Notes: generated by a model from the letters alone, not told the origin. DNA of 64,000 bases from Alcaligenaceae bacterium (GCA_013416445.1 JACCER010000004.1:178282-242281); one strand, 5' to 3'; shown: positions 17,966 to 28,700, counted from the first letter of the stretch. Program-made: numbers and translations.

Positions 17966-18327
17966 ATTATATAGAACCCTAGTACGTGAAACTCTCACGC
18001 CTGCCCAATGTACCCAATATCACGCAAGGGCAACCGGCCCATCAAGCACCAAAACACCCGTCTTTTCCCGCGATAACACTCCACCCCCGCACGGCTATAG
18101 TCATCGCTCTGGAAATGCCTGAAGGCTGGCGGCTGTGTTTTTTATGCACGGCCTGCTCCATAAGAGCTAAATGACACCCAAAAGCAGCGTTTTTCAACGC
18201 TTGTCTATATGGCGTTATACGCAATAATTCATACTCCCTTATTTTTGTTTCGCCGCATGTACACCTTGCCAACCACCAGCTCGACGTTCTCGCCAAGCCA
18301 GAACCATCACAGCGTCAGAGGTCGTCA
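17966..18327. promoter_or_regulatory. fliE/fliF divergent control region
   Basis: A 362-bp gap between fliE (minus) and fliF (plus) with no gene. It must hold promoters for the two early operons, probably FlhDC-dependent (inference). A small inverted repeat, AGCGTT-TTTC-AACGCT, lies near 18184-18204. I found no convincing complete FlhDC box and no sigma-28 match. Confidence 0.5.
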
Positions 18328-20007
18328 ATGAGCCAATCGGCTGCTTTATTGGCCCGCTTTCCGGCACTAGCAAAACTTGGCACACTGCCCAAGCCCCTGC
18401 AACTGGGCCTTGCAGCCGCCGTGGTTGCCGTGGTTGCCGTGCTGTTGCTCTGGACCCGGGCCCCTGACTATAAAGTCCTGTTTTCCAATCTAGAAGACCG
18501 CGATGGCGGCGCCATCGTTGCCGCACTGACGCAAATGAATGTGCCCTATCAGTTGGCAGCTACGGGTAATGCCATACTGGTGCCATCGGACAAGGTCCAC
18601 GAAGCGCGCCTGCAACTGGCCCAGCAAGGGCTGCCACGTAGTGGCGAGGCCGGTTTCGAACTGCTCGACAAAACCCGTTTCGGCGCCAGTCAGTTCACCG
18701 AGCAAATCAACTACCAGCGCGCCCTGGAAGGCGAAATCGTCAGCTCCATCCAGGCCTTGCACGCGGTACAAAGCGCCCGGCTGCACCTGGCGATACCACG
18801 CGAATCCTTATTTGTACGCGACCGGCAAGCACCCACCGCCTCGGTGCTGCTCACCCTCTATCCCGGCCGCAGCCTGAGCGAAGCCCAAGTTGCCGCCATT
18901 ACCTGGCTCGTATCGTCCAGCGTGCCCAACCTGGCTGCCGACAAGGTATCGGTAGTAGACCAGAACGGTCGGCTGCTCACCTCGCCCACGGGCGAAGCTG
19001 GCGCCGACAACACACGACGCAACCTGGTCAACGACATTGAATCGCGTACTGTGCAGCGCATCCTGACTTTGCTCAACCCCCTGGTCGGGCCGGGCAATGT
19101 GCGCGCGCAAGTCAGCGCCGAGGTCGATTTTTCACAACGGGAACAAACCTCCGAAGTTTATCGCCCCAACCAGAATCCAGGCGAAGCGGCGGTGCGCAGC
19201 GAACAAACCAGCGCCTCCTTGCAAGGCAACATACTGCCCCCGGAAGGCGTGCCTGGCGCACTCACTAACCAGCCCCCCATTAACGCCACGGCTCCCATCA
19301 TCGAGCCGCCGGCCGCACCCAACGCCAACCCGAACGCCGCAAACCCTGGCGCCAACAATGCGCCCAACAACCAGGGTGCAATACTGGCCAGCAACAATGG
19401 CGTGCTGCAAGGCACAGGCAATAGCCGCAACGACGCCACCATCAACTACGAAGTCGACCGCACCATCAGCCACGTCAAAGATCCACTCGGCAGGCTGCAG
19501 CGCTTGTCAGTGGCGGTTGTCGTCAACTATCGCAGCACCGATGGCAAGCTTGATGCCCTGCCCCCTGACGAACTCGAAAAGCTTAACGATCTGGTCAAAC
19601 AGGCCATGGGCTACTCAGCCGAACGCGGCGATACCCTCAGCGTAGTCAACAGCGCCTTCAACGAAGAAGCTCCCGACTCCCCGCCTATCTGGGAAAACCC
19701 GGTCTATCTCGATTACGCGATGCAGTTGGCAAAGTATCTGCTTATCGCACTGCTGGTCATATTCGTGTGGCGCAAGCTGGTTCAGCCCATGATGCAAACT
19801 GCAGCCCTGGCCAAGGAAGAAAGCGAGGCCGAGGCCGCCGAAATTGCCAGCAACCGCGAACAAATGGAAGCGGCAGAACGACGCGCCGCTGAAATCTCCC
19901 GCTATGAAGACAATATGAACACGGCCCGTACCATGGCCGAAAAAGACCCTCGCGCCGTCGCTATGGTGCTGCGTTCATGGATGGAAAAGAAAGATGGCAA
20001 TCGTTGA
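18328..20007 (+). CDS. fliF: MS-ring protein FliF
   Basis: 559 aa. Transmembrane helix 1 at about residues 30-49, then the periplasmic ring-building motifs (DYKVLFSNLEDRDGGAIVAA; ARLHLAIPRESLF), an Ala/Asn/Pro-rich insert at ~300-360, transmembrane helix 2 near residues 465-485 (AKYLLIALLVIFVWRKLV), and the FliG-binding tail ending RAVAMVLRSWMEKKDG. It forms the inner-membrane base of the motor. It overlaps fliG by 14 bp. Confidence 0.97.
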   Translation: MSQSAALLARFPALAKLGTLPKPLQLGLAAAVVAVVAVLLLWTRAPDYKVLFSNLEDRDGGAIVAALTQMNVPYQLAATGNAILVPSDKVHEARLQLAQQGLPRSGEAGFELLDKTRFGASQFTEQINYQRALEGEIVSSIQALHAVQSARLHLAIPRESLFVRDRQAPTASVLLTLYPGRSLSEAQVAAITWLVSSSVPNLAADKVSVVDQNGRLLTSPTGEAGADNTRRNLVNDIESRTVQRILTLLNPLVGPGNVRAQVSAEVDFSQREQTSEVYRPNQNPGEAAVRSEQTSASLQGNILPPEGVPGALTNQPPINATAPIIEPPAAPNANPNAANPGANNAPNNQGAILASNNGVLQGTGNSRNDATINYEVDRTISHVKDPLGRLQRLSVAVVVNYRSTDGKLDALPPDELEKLNDLVKQAMGYSAERGDTLSVVNSAFNEEAPDSPPIWENPVYLDYAMQLAKYLLIALLVIFVWRKLVQPMMQTAALAKEESEAEAAEIASNREQMEAAERRAAEISRYEDNMNTARTMAEKDPRAVAMVLRSWMEKKDGNR

Positions 20008-20995
20008 TCCCAATCTGGATCGCTGCGCGATCCTCATGATGTCCCTGGGCGAAGACGCCGCAGCCGAAGTATTCAAGTACCTCAGCGCGCGCGAAGTCCA
20101 GATGGTGGGTTTGGCCATGGCCAACCTGAAGCAGGTTACCCGCGCCGATGTTGATACCGTACTTGAAGAGTTCCGTCATGAAGCCGACCAATTCATGGCC
20201 GTCACCCTGGGTTCCGACGACTACATACGCTCGGTGCTGAACAAGGCCTTGGGCAATGACCGTGCGGCCGGCCTCATCGAAGACATCCTGGATGCCGGCG
20301 ACAATTCTAACGGTATCGATGCGCTGAACTGGCTGGAAGCCAGCAGTGTGGCTGAACTCATCGCCGACGAGCACCCTCAAATCATCGCGACCATATTGGT
20401 GCACCTGGAACGTGACCGCGCATCCAGCGTACTGGCCTTGCTGAACGAGCGCCTGCGCAACGATGTCATGCTTCGTATTGCCACCTTTGGCGGCGTGCAG
20501 CCGGCCGCCCTCCAAGAGCTCACCGATGTGCTCAATGGCATGTTGTCGGGCCAGGGCGCCAAACGCAGCAAAATGGGCGGAGTGCGCACGGCTGCCGAAA
20601 TACTGAACTTCATGACCACGACAGAAGAAGAAGCCGTGGTTTCCAGCCTGCGTGAACTCGACGCCGACCTGGCCCAGCGTATCGTCGACGAAATGTTCGT
20701 CTTCGAAAACCTGGCCGATGTCGAAGACACCGCCATCCAGCTCATCCTCAAGGAAATCGACACCACCGCCCTCACTATCGCCCTTAAAGGCGCACCCGAA
20801 GAGCTACGCGAGAAATTCTTCAAAAACATGTCGAACCGCGCCGCCGAAATGCTGCGCGACGACCTCGATGCCCAAGGGCCGGTACGCATGTCCAAAGTCG
20901 AGGAAGAACAGAAAAATATTGTTCAGGTAGCCCGCAAACTGGCCGAGGCCGGCCAATTTACCCTGGGCGGCCTTGGAAACGATGAGTATGTCTAA
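19994..20995 (+). CDS. fliG: motor switch protein FliG
   Basis: 333 aa. The three FliG domains are recognisable, with the EHPQ motif (DEHPQIIATILVHL) and the C-terminal torque helix (IQLILKEIDTTALTIALKGA, then NMSNRAAEMLRDDL). It sits on FliF and takes torque from MotA. It overlaps both neighbours: 14 bp with fliF, and its last codons contain the likely fliH start. Confidence 0.97.
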   Translation: MAIVDPNLDRCAILMMSLGEDAAAEVFKYLSAREVQMVGLAMANLKQVTRADVDTVLEEFRHEADQFMAVTLGSDDYIRSVLNKALGNDRAAGLIEDILDAGDNSNGIDALNWLEASSVAELIADEHPQIIATILVHLERDRASSVLALLNERLRNDVMLRIATFGGVQPAALQELTDVLNGMLSGQGAKRSKMGGVRTAAEILNFMTTTEEEAVVSSLRELDADLAQRIVDEMFVFENLADVEDTAIQLILKEIDTTALTIALKGAPEELREKFFKNMSNRAAEMLRDDLDAQGPVRMSKVEEEQKNIVQVARKLAEAGQFTLGGLGNDEYV

Positions 20996-21728
20996 CAAGC
21001 ACATTGGCTACTACCAGGAAGCTGAAACGTGGCAGCGCTGGGAAATGTCATCCTTCGACACCCCACCGGCTGCCGCCGTGCCCAAGGTCGAAACCCAAGC
21101 TTTGCCCAAGCCAGCCGATATCTATGCTGAAATCAAGCGTCTGCGCGAAACCGCCCAGCTAAGCGGCCATGCGGAAGGCTATGCCGCAGGCCATACTCAA
21201 GGCCGCGAAGCCGGTATCAAAGAGGGTCGCATCGCCGGCCACGACGAAGGCTATCAAGCTGGTTTCCAGGCTGGCCACCTCGCGGGGCGCGAACTCGCAC
21301 AACAGGAACTTGCTCAATTGCAAACGCTGGCAAGCAGTTGCGCCGATTCTTTCTATACCCTAGAAAACGAAATGGGCCAGGCCATGATTTCGCTGGCCAT
21401 TCGTATCGCCGAACAAGTGCTGCGCAGCACCCTGGACACTCACCCCGAAAAAATACTTGACCTGGTGCGCGACATCGTGAATATGGACAGCGGCAAAGAC
21501 ACCATGCTCAAACTGCGCGTCAACCCCGCCGACCTGGACTTGATCGATCAGTATCTGCAGCATGATATTGGCGCCAGCCACTGGCGGCTGGTGTCCGACC
21601 CAACCATAGAACGTGGTGGCTGCCTGGCCAAAACCGTACTGGGCGATATCGACGCCACCTTGCAAACACGCTGGCAACGCGTTGTTTCGGTACTCGGCCA
21701 CAACGATTCAAACAGCAAATCCGCCTGA
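20982..21728 (+). CDS. fliH: export ATPase regulator FliH
   Basis: About 248 aa. The N-terminus has WQRW, the Trp-x-x-Trp pair by which FliH binds FlhA and FliN. A run of GxxxG units follows ([18 protein letters not shown] and onward), the family's helix-packing repeat, and then the FliI-binding C-terminal domain. I chose the ATG at 20982 inside the end of fliG; the TTG at 20973 would add three residues. Its stop overlaps the fliI start (TGATG). Confidence 0.93.
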   Translation: MSMSNKHIGYYQEAETWQRWEMSSFDTPPAAAVPKVETQALPKPADIYAEIKRLRETAQLSGHAEGYAAGHTQGREAGIKEGRIAGHDEGYQAGFQAGHLAGRELAQQELAQLQTLASSCADSFYTLENEMGQAMISLAIRIAEQVLRSTLDTHPEKILDLVRDIVNMDSGKDTMLKLRVNPADLDLIDQYLQHDIGASHWRLVSDPTIERGGCLAKTVLGDIDATLQTRWQRVVSVLGHNDSNSKSA

Positions 21729-23212
21729 TGCCCAAGACGACCGAACCACTCACCACTCCCACCGCTCGCTGGCTAGCCCAGCTTGAAGCTGGTGAAAGGC
21801 GCGTGGCCGGAGTCGAATCCTGGCATGCCAGCGGTCGCATCACACGGGCTACCGGCCTGGTGCTCGAAGCCACTGGCTTACGCCTGGCCGTGGGCGCTGC
21901 TTGCAAAATAGAAATATCCGCCGGCCAAGACTACTGGGCCGACGCCGAAGTGGTCGGCTTTCACGACGACACCCTTTACCTGATGCCACAAGGCGATATT
22001 GCAGGCCTGCCGCCCGGCGCCAGAGTCATTCCCATGGAAGCGGGCATGCAGCGCCCTATTTCACTTCCTTTGCATGCACTAGGCCGACAAGGGCCGCCTA
22101 CCTTATCGCGCCGCTTGCCGGTTAGCGATGCCTTGCTGGGCCGCGTCCTGGATGGCGCGGGCAATCCCCTAGACGATCTGGGTCCGCTGGGCGACGTCAG
22201 CTCAGCCCCCTTAGGCGCGAAAATCATCAATCCCCTATCGCGCGCACCTATCGATACCGTGCTCGACGTAGGCGTGCGCGCCATCAACGGCCTGCTTACC
22301 GTAGGGCGCGGCCAGCGCATGGGTTTATTTGCCGGCTCGGGCGTAGGTAAAAGCGTACTGCTGGGCATGATGGCCCGCTACACCAAGGCCGACGTCATCG
22401 TGGTGGGCCTGATCGGCGAACGTGGGCGCGAAGTCAAGGAATTCATTGAACACAACCTGGGCCCCGAAGGCTTGAAACGCTCGGTAGTCGTGGCGGCGCC
22501 CGCCGATGTATCGCCATTGTTGCGCTTGCAGGCCGCAGTCTACGCAACCAAACTGGCCGAACATTTCCGCGACCAAGGCAAGCATGTGTTGCTGATCATG
22601 GACTCGCTTACGCGCTATGCAATGGCTCAGCGCGAAATCGCACTGGCGATAGGCGAACCGCCCGCCACCAAAGGTTATCCCCCTTCCGTATTTGCCAAAC
22701 TGCCTGCGTTGGTCGAGCGCGCTGGCAATGGCGAGCCGGTAGACGGCAGGCCAGCAGGCTCGATTACCGCGTTTTACACCGTGCTGACCGAAGGCGACGA
22801 CCAACAAGACCCCATTGCCGATTCCGCACGCGCCATTCTCGACGGCCACATTGTGCTGTCACGCAGTCTGGCTGAATCGGGCCATTACCCGGCCATCGAT
22901 ATCGAAGCCTCGATTTCACGTGTCATGTCGGCCATCGTACCCGGCGAACAATTTACCCTGGTGCACAAGTTCAAGAAAATGCTGTCGCGTTATCAGCGTA
23001 ACCACGACTTGATCGCCGTAGGCGCATATACGCCGGGCAACGATCCTCAAATCGATGAAGCCATAGAAAAATACCCATGGCTTGAAGTCTATTTGCAACA
23101 AGGCATAGACATGCATGTTGATTATGAATCGGCCACCAGCGAACTGCAGACTCTGTTTCGGCCAAAGGTGCAGCACCAAGAGCAATCTCTTCAAGGAATG
23201 AATCATGGCTAG
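21728..23212 (+). CDS. fliI: flagellum-specific export ATPase FliI
   Basis: 494 aa, slightly longer than usual at the N-terminus. Walker A is [15 protein letters not shown], Walker B is [13 protein letters not shown], and the F1-beta-like [18 protein letters not shown] segment is present. It hydrolyses ATP as a hexamer below the export gate and unfolds substrates with FliH and FliJ. It overlaps fliJ by 8 bp. Confidence 0.97.
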   Translation: MPKTTEPLTTPTARWLAQLEAGERRVAGVESWHASGRITRATGLVLEATGLRLAVGAACKIEISAGQDYWADAEVVGFHDDTLYLMPQGDIAGLPPGARVIPMEAGMQRPISLPLHALGRQGPPTLSRRLPVSDALLGRVLDGAGNPLDDLGPLGDVSSAPLGAKIINPLSRAPIDTVLDVGVRAINGLLTVGRGQRMGLFAGSGVGKSVLLGMMARYTKADVIVVGLIGERGREVKEFIEHNLGPEGLKRSVVVAAPADVSPLLRLQAAVYATKLAEHFRDQGKHVLLIMDSLTRYAMAQREIALAIGEPPATKGYPPSVFAKLPALVERAGNGEPVDGRPAGSITAFYTVLTEGDDQQDPIADSARAILDGHIVLSRSLAESGHYPAIDIEASISRVMSAIVPGEQFTLVHKFKKMLSRYQRNHDLIAVGAYTPGNDPQIDEAIEKYPWLEVYLQQGIDMHVDYESATSELQTLFRPKVQHQEQSLQGMNHG

Positions 23213-23654
23213 CGCGTCGTCATTGCACACCCTGATAGAACTGACCAAAGACGGCGCCGACAAGATCGGCCAGTTGCTTGCGCAATTGACCACCGAGCGC
23301 AATAATGCTGAAAGCCAGCTATCCACCTTGCACGTTTACCGCCAGGATTACGCAGAACGCCTGCTGAAAGCCACTGAAAATGGGCTTTCAGCATCAAACT
23401 ATCATAATTTCAGGCAGTTTATCGCGACTTTGGATGAAGCCATTACACAGCAAAATAAGGTAGTTGCTAATATGGACTCCCAAATCGAGCAAGGTCGCCA
23501 GCAGTGGTTCACTGAAAAACGTCGGCTCAATTCGTTTGAAGCCTTGCAAGCCCGCCAGGCACACACCCAGCTAATGCGCAACAATCGCAGCGAGCAGCTC
23601 GCCAGCGATGAAATCTCGGCAAGCCTGTATCGCCGGGCGCACTACTCACATTAA
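23205..23654 (+). CDS. fliJ: export chaperone FliJ
   Basis: 149 aa, almost entirely coiled coil ([40 protein letters not shown]), the hallmark of FliJ, which acts as the central stalk of the FliI ring and links it to FlhA. Length and position between fliI and fliK are standard. Confidence 0.93.
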   Translation: MASASSLHTLIELTKDGADKIGQLLAQLTTERNNAESQLSTLHVYRQDYAERLLKATENGLSASNYHNFRQFIATLDEAITQQNKVVANMDSQIEQGRQQWFTEKRRLNSFEALQARQAHTQLMRNNRSEQLASDEISASLYRRAHYSH

Positions 23655-23666
23655 TCAGGGCCAGCC

Positions 23667-25028
23667 ATGACCACTTCTATGATTTCTTCTGTCTTGCCGG
23701 TTGCGCCCAGCAATAAAAATGTCCCGCCTGCCGGTGGCCACGATGCACCCGACACCACCAACCCCAGCTTTTCATCCGTATTAACCAGCCAGCAAACACC
23801 CAGCCCAGCGCCAGAAGCCGGTGCATCGGCGCAAGTGCCGGCTAAAACCGATGTTGCCCACCACGATGAACGCAGCGATCCTCTATCCGAGGTCACTGAA
23901 AACACCGATGCTGAACTGGCCCAACTGGCCGGGGAACATGGCCTGAGCCTGCCGCAGATTGCGCTGAATATTGCATCCGAAGCCGCACTGGCCATGGCTG
24001 CCCGCCAGCCAGCCGCGGCTCGCCAGCCCGTTGCGGCTAGCACGGCGCAGGCCAGCCTGGCCGCCAATGTCATCACCCAAGCAGACCACGAATTGCCGCT
24101 CAGCGCGGCCATCAGGCCTGCTGCAACAACACATGCGGCCAACGTTGTGCCCAACACCTCGCAACACGCCTTATTGCAGCAAACCACACCAGCCACCCTC
24201 GACACCAGGCAGCCCGGCTTGGCCAAAGCTGCGCCCTTGCCAGCGGGATTCACCCCGGTACTGGCCGCCGCGGCACCGCATCAAACGGAACTCAATAACG
24301 CGCGCAAACCTGGCCTTAACGCCAGCGCCAGCGCCAGGCCCATTCTGGCTGATGTGCAAGACCAAGCCCGCACCGGCAGCGCCAGCCTGGGCAGGCCTAG
24401 CGTGGCATTGTCCAGCGCTACCGCCAGCCTGGCCGACAAAGCCGGCATGCCAAATACCGCCCAAATCGATATCGGCACCGCACAGGCCAGTTCAGCCGCC
24501 AGCGGTCTTGCCGCCGCTCACACGGCACAGCAGGCAGGCAGCATGGCTACGGCTTTCAGTGTTAGCACGCCAGCCGCTACACCTGCTATTGCAACGCCCC
24601 TGCAAAATCCGCAATGGGCCTCCGATTTCGGCCGCCAATTCATTTCTCTGGCTCAGGGCGGCCAGAACATGCCACACACAGCAGAACTGCGCCTTGATCC
24701 GCCCGAGCTCGGGCCACTGCGCATCACCATCAACATCAGCGACAACACCGCCCATGCCATTTTCACGTCGCCGCATGCGGCAGTACGCCAGACAGTAGAA
24801 AACGCCTTGCCACAGTTACAGCAGTTGCTGGAACAGGCTGGTATTTCGCTAGGCCAAACCAGCGTGAACGATCAGGGGCAGCAAGGGCAGTCTTTTGGTG
24901 AGTCATCAAGCGGCAGTCGTGGCCAAACCGCAGCAGCCGGCAATGGCCATAATGCAACTTCCCCTGATGCGCAGCAGCCCGCCACACGCAACCGCGCACC
25001 CGACGCGCTGGTTGATACTTTTGCATAA
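23667..25028 (+). CDS. fliK: hook-length control protein FliK
   Basis: 453 aa. A long Ala/Pro/Thr-rich ruler domain precedes the conserved C-terminal domain (TAELRLDPPELGPLRITINI, then RQTVENALPQLQQLLEQAGI). The ruler is exported as the hook grows, and the C-terminus switches FlhB to late substrates. It is the canonical fliK by position between fliJ and fliL; a second FliK-like gene lies at 15827. Confidence 0.94.
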   Translation: MTTSMISSVLPVAPSNKNVPPAGGHDAPDTTNPSFSSVLTSQQTPSPAPEAGASAQVPAKTDVAHHDERSDPLSEVTENTDAELAQLAGEHGLSLPQIALNIASEAALAMAARQPAAARQPVAASTAQASLAANVITQADHELPLSAAIRPAATTHAANVVPNTSQHALLQQTTPATLDTRQPGLAKAAPLPAGFTPVLAAAAPHQTELNNARKPGLNASASARPILADVQDQARTGSASLGRPSVALSSATASLADKAGMPNTAQIDIGTAQASSAASGLAAAHTAQQAGSMATAFSVSTPAATPAIATPLQNPQWASDFGRQFISLAQGGQNMPHTAELRLDPPELGPLRITINISDNTAHAIFTSPHAAVRQTVENALPQLQQLLEQAGISLGQTSVNDQGQQGQSFGESSSGSRGQTAAAGNGHNATSPDAQQPATRNRAPDALVDTFA

Positions 25029-25164
25029 CAGGGTATGGCCAGCGCTTAAACTCCAGAGTAATCGAGTATTCGGTGCCTTATTCAACATGATCATCCCTGC
25101 CTCGCTAAGGCACAATGAAGCACTTTGAACGATAGTGCGTACCAGCACGTCTGCGCAATAAACA

Positions 25165-25701
25165 ATGGCAACCTCTATTAAACGATCCAACAGCCGACCG
25201 GCCATGGCAAAATCAGAACCTAGCAAAATTTTCAAAATGATCAAAACCATGCTTGCGGTAGTTGTCATTGTTGCCGCCAGCATAGGCGGCACACTGCTGT
25301 ATTACGAAAAAGCCGGCTTCGGCCTGGCCAATGCCGAGCTCCCCAATAGCCGCCCTCTCGCTGCAGAAAAAGCAGCCCCAGTGCCTGTACCCATTTTTAC
25401 TCCCCTGGAACCCTTTACCGTTACCGTGCGCACCGAGCAATCACAGCGCATACTCTATGTGGCGGTTACCTTGCGCCTGGCCAACGAGTCTTCCCGTCGC
25501 ATCATCACAGAATACATGCCTGAAGTTCGCGACCGTGTACTACGCAAGCTCTCCGAGCAGCGCCCCGATCACGTGCAAACCCCAGAAGGCCGTCTGGCGT
25601 TGGTGCAAATACTGACCAACACTCTTCAAGAGCCCTATATGCCGCACAACAAGGGCCCTGACATTACCAGCGTGTTATTTACCGCGTTCGTGGTCCAATA
25701 A
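25165..25701 (+). CDS. fliL: flagellar basal-body-associated protein FliL
   Basis: 178 aa. One transmembrane helix near residues 26-48 (MLAVVVIVAASIGGTLLYY) and a periplasmic domain (FTVTVRTEQSQRILYVAVTL; then EQRPDHVQTPEGRLALVQIL). FliL surrounds the stator units and supports torque. Starts at 25165 or 25204 are both possible; neither has a good ribosome site. The 136-bp gap before it, 25029-25164, is the largest inside the fliF-fliR run and shows no clear promoter. The stop directly abuts fliM. Confidence 0.93.
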   Translation: MATSIKRSNSRPAMAKSEPSKIFKMIKTMLAVVVIVAASIGGTLLYYEKAGFGLANAELPNSRPLAAEKAAPVPVPIFTPLEPFTVTVRTEQSQRILYVAVTLRLANESSRRIITEYMPEVRDRVLRKLSEQRPDHVQTPEGRLALVQILTNTLQEPYMPHNKGPDITSVLFTAFVVQ

Positions 25702-26712
25702 ATGTCATATCAAAGCCTACTTTCGCAAGATGAAGTCGATGCGCTGCTGGCCGGCGTAACGGGTGAAAGCACTGAAAAAGCGCCAGCGATCCAAGATATC
25801 AGCGGTGTGCGGCCCTATGATCTAAGCTCGCCCGACCGCGTGGTGCGCCATCGCATGCAAACGCTCGAGCTCATCAACGAGCGGTTCGCGCGCCGCCTGC
25901 GTTCATTGCTGCTCAGCTTCATGCGCCGTAACGCCGATATCACCGTGGGCAGCATACGCATACAAAAGTATTCTGAATTCGAGCGCAACCTGCCGGTACC
26001 CAGCAACTTGAACATGGTCACCATGAAGCCTTTGCGTGGCGCGGCACTGTTCACTTTCGACCCCAATCTGGTGTTCCTAGTCATAGACAGCATGTTCGGC
26101 GGCCATGGTCGCTACAGCACCCGGGTCGAAGGGCGCGACTTCACCACCACCGAGCAGCGTATTATCCGGCGCCTGCTCAACCTCACCCTGGAAAGCTATG
26201 GCGCCGGCTGGGAACAAGTGTATCCAATCGAATTCGAGTACATACGCTCGGAAATGCACACTAAATTCGCCAGCATCAGCAGCGGCAATGAAATCGTCGT
26301 GGTGTCGTCATTCCACATTGAATTGGGTTCATCGGGCGGCAACCTGAATATCTGCCTGCCCTACTCCATGATAGAACCGGTGCGCGATCTGCTTACCCGT
26401 CCGCTGCAAGACGCCAACGCCGGCGACGTCGACCAGCGCTGGACGCAGCAACTATCGCGCCAAGTGCGCAGCGCCGATGTCGTGCTGGCCGCCGACTTCG
26501 CCCATATCCAGACCAATATCGCCGAACTCATCAAATTACAGGTCAACGATATCTTGCCTATCGACATTTCGCCGCTTGTTACCGCCCATGTAGGCGGAGT
26601 ACCTGTCATTGAATGCACCTACGGCACATTCAACGGCCGCTATGCCTTGCGCGTAAACAAGATACTGGCGAACTCCGAAACCGAACTCACCCAAGCCAAA
26701 AAACATGACTGA
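25702..26712 (+). CDS. fliM: motor switch protein FliM
   Basis: 336 aa. The N-terminal LSQDEVDALLAGV is the CheY-P-binding peptide, followed by the CheC-like middle domain (VFLVIDSMFGGHGRY) and the C-terminal SpoA domain. It receives CheY-P from the cytoplasm and flips FliG to reverse rotation. It overlaps fliN by 8 bp. Confidence 0.97.
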   Translation: MSYQSLLSQDEVDALLAGVTGESTEKAPAIQDISGVRPYDLSSPDRVVRHRMQTLELINERFARRLRSLLLSFMRRNADITVGSIRIQKYSEFERNLPVPSNLNMVTMKPLRGAALFTFDPNLVFLVIDSMFGGHGRYSTRVEGRDFTTTEQRIIRRLLNLTLESYGAGWEQVYPIEFEYIRSEMHTKFASISSGNEIVVVSSFHIELGSSGGNLNICLPYSMIEPVRDLLTRPLQDANAGDVDQRWTQQLSRQVRSADVVLAADFAHIQTNIAELIKLQVNDILPIDISPLVTAHVGGVPVIECTYGTFNGRYALRVNKILANSETELTQAKKHD

Positions 26713-27271
26713 TCCCAAACACGATCCTGCCACAGCCAACGACACCACTGATAATCCCGAGGTAGATTGGGCGGCAGCCATGGCCGAACAGGCGACGCAT
26801 ACCACCAGCTCATCCACGCAGGCAGACGGCCTGGCCCTCGAGGTTGACGACTGGGCCAGTGCCCTGGCCGAGCAAACTGCGGCAACCAGCGCTGCTGCAG
26901 CCCCCACCGCTGCAACTCCTGCCGCGCCGGCTGCTGCAAGCTCTGGCACCAGCCCGGCCGCCCACGTATTCCAGCCCCTGATGGATGCCGATATCGCTGG
27001 CAATAGCGATATCGACATGATCATGGACATCCCGGTGCAACTCACCGTCGAACTGGGGCGTACGCGGCTTACCATCAAGAACATTCTTCAACTGGGCCAG
27101 GGCTCGGTGGTCGAACTCGACGGGTTGGCCGGCGAACCCATGGATATCTTCGTCAACGGCTACCTTATCGCCCAAGGCGAGGTCGTCGTCGTCGACGAAA
27201 AATACGGCATACGTGTCACTGACATTATCACCCCATCAGACCGCATCAGCCGGCTCAACAACCGCCGTTGA
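26705..27271 (+). CDS. fliN: motor switch protein FliN
   Basis: 188 aa, longer than the ~137 aa of enterics. The C-terminal SpoA domain is standard (DIPVQLTVELGRTRLTIKNI, then VVVDEKYGIRVTDII). The extra N-terminal ~100 residues are acidic then Ala/Thr-rich and contain the motif DWA(A/S)A(M/L)AEQ twice (near residues 20 and 48). FliN forms the C-ring base and docks FliH. Confidence 0.95.
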   Translation: MTDPKHDPATANDTTDNPEVDWAAAMAEQATHTTSSSTQADGLALEVDDWASALAEQTAATSAAAAPTAATPAAPAAASSGTSPAAHVFQPLMDADIAGNSDIDMIMDIPVQLTVELGRTRLTIKNILQLGQGSVVELDGLAGEPMDIFVNGYLIAQGEVVVVDEKYGIRVTDIITPSDRISRLNNRR

Positions 27272-27278
27272 ACCTGCC

Positions 27279-27611
27279 ATGAACGAAGCCGACACTCTGC
27301 GCCTGGTCATCAGCCTGATCTTCATTGTCATGTTGATACTGGCTGGTGCCTGGCTCACCCGCAGGGCTGGCTGGCTACGCACCGGCGGCAACCAGTCCAT
27401 CAGGGTGGTCGGTTCGCAAAGCCTGGGCGCCAAAGCCTACGTGGCGCTGGTCGAAGTTGAAGATGCCCGCTTGGTGCTGGGCATAACCAGCAATCAGATT
27501 TCCCTGTTGCATACTCTGCCGCCCATAGACCCCAGCGCCCGCAGCATGCAAACCGACCCACCCGCCAACGGCTTTTCCGCCACGCTGGGCAAAATCATGA
27601 AAGGCCGCTAA
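27279..27611 (+). CDS. fliO: export gate assembly protein FliO
   Basis: 110 aa. One transmembrane helix near residues 9-27 (VISLIFIVMLILAGAWL) and a cytoplasmic domain with IRVVGSQSLGAKAYVALVEV, typical of FliO, which helps FliP assemble. I chose the ATG at 27279, eight bases after fliN, over the frame opening at 27213 inside fliN. The stop abuts the fliP start. Confidence 0.93.
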   Translation: MNEADTLRLVISLIFIVMLILAGAWLTRRAGWLRTGGNQSIRVVGSQSLGAKAYVALVEVEDARLVLGITSNQISLLHTLPPIDPSARSMQTDPPANGFSATLGKIMKGR

Positions 27612-28421
27612 GTGCGCCTGTCCGCTTACGCTGTAATGAATCGCTTGTTTTCCCAAATATCAAGCCTGCTGGCTGTGTCCCGTATGCCGGCCTGCGCGGC
27701 GCTACTTCTACTGGCGCTCGGCCTGCCATCTGGCGGCCTGGCGCAAACCTTGCCCGCCATTACGTCGACCATGGGCGAGAACGGCAGCCAGACTTGGTCG
27801 CTAAGCATACAAACGCTGGCAATGCTGACGATGATGTCGTTTCTGCCGGCCATGCTGCTGATGATGACAGGCTTTACGCGCATCATCATCGTGTTGGGCC
27901 TGTTGCGCAACGCAATGGGCACGGGCGCCTCACCACCCAACTCGGTATTGATCGGCCTGACCATGTTCCTGACCTTCTATGCCATGTCGCCCGTTTTCGA
28001 TCAAATCTACGAGCAGGCCTACCAACCGCTAAGCGCTGGTGCGATATCGTTCGAGCAGGCCCTGGAACTGGGCGTCAAGCCGCTGCATACCTTTATGCTG
28101 CACCAAACTCGAGAAGCCGACCTGAGCCTTTTTGCCAATATGGCCAATGTGCCGGAAATAGCCAGCCCCGACCAGGTTCCACTACGCATTTTGGTGCCGG
28201 CCTTTGTAACCAGCGAACTGAAAACCGCATTTCAAATCGGCTTCACCATTTTCATACCGTTCCTGATCATAGATCTCGTCATCGCCAGCGTACTGATGGC
28301 CCTGGGCATGATGATGGTGCCGCCGGTAACGATATCGCTGCCATTCAAGCTTATGCTGTTTGTGCTGGCCGATGGCTGGCATCTGCTGCTGGGGTCGCTG
28401 GCCAGAAGCTTTTATCAGTAA
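27612..28421 (+). CDS. fliP: export gate protein FliP
   Basis: 269 aa. A cleavable signal sequence ([19 protein letters not shown]) precedes the FliP core ([20 protein letters not shown]; then [20 protein letters not shown]). With FliQ and FliR it forms the helical core of the export gate. The start is GTG at 27612, directly after the fliO stop; the ATG at 27636 is an alternative. Confidence 0.95.
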   Translation: MRLSAYAVMNRLFSQISSLLAVSRMPACAALLLLALGLPSGGLAQTLPAITSTMGENGSQTWSLSIQTLAMLTMMSFLPAMLLMMTGFTRIIIVLGLLRNAMGTGASPPNSVLIGLTMFLTFYAMSPVFDQIYEQAYQPLSAGAISFEQALELGVKPLHTFMLHQTREADLSLFANMANVPEIASPDQVPLRILVPAFVTSELKTAFQIGFTIFIPFLIIDLVIASVLMALGMMMVPPVTISLPFKLMLFVLADGWHLLLGSLARSFYQ

Positions 28422-28426
28422 GGAGG
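28419..28426 (+). promoter_or_regulatory. strong ribosome-binding site of fliQ
   Basis: TAAGGAGG includes the fliP stop codon and lies four bases before the fliQ ATG. It is the strongest Shine-Dalgarno in the operon and fixes the fliQ start. Confidence 0.85.
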
Positions 28427-28430
28427 ACAC

Positions 28431-28700
28431 ATGAATTCCGAAGCCGTCATGTCCATGACCTACCAGGCCATGAAAGTTGCGCTCAGCATGGCAGGCCCCC
28501 TGCTGCTGGTCGTGCTGCTGGTAGGCTTGTTCATCAGTATTTTCCAGGCCGCCACGCAAATCAACGAAATGACCCTGGCGTTCATTCCCAAGTTGTTGGC
28601 GGCGGGCGCTATGCTGGTGTTGCTGGGTCCCTGGCTGATCAGCACCATGGTCGACTATATGCAGAACCTGTTCGCGCAAATCCCTGGCATGGCATCATAG
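28431..28700 (+). CDS. fliQ: export gate protein FliQ
   Basis: 89 aa with two transmembrane helices (about residues 17-37 and 55-75) and the family's ISIFQAATQINEMTL loop, which lies in the gate's membrane-proximal ring. Length and position are standard. Confidence 0.95.
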   Translation: MNSEAVMSMTYQAMKVALSMAGPLLLVVLLVGLFISIFQAATQINEMTLAFIPKLLAAGAMLVLLGPWLISTMVDYMQNLFAQIPGMAS

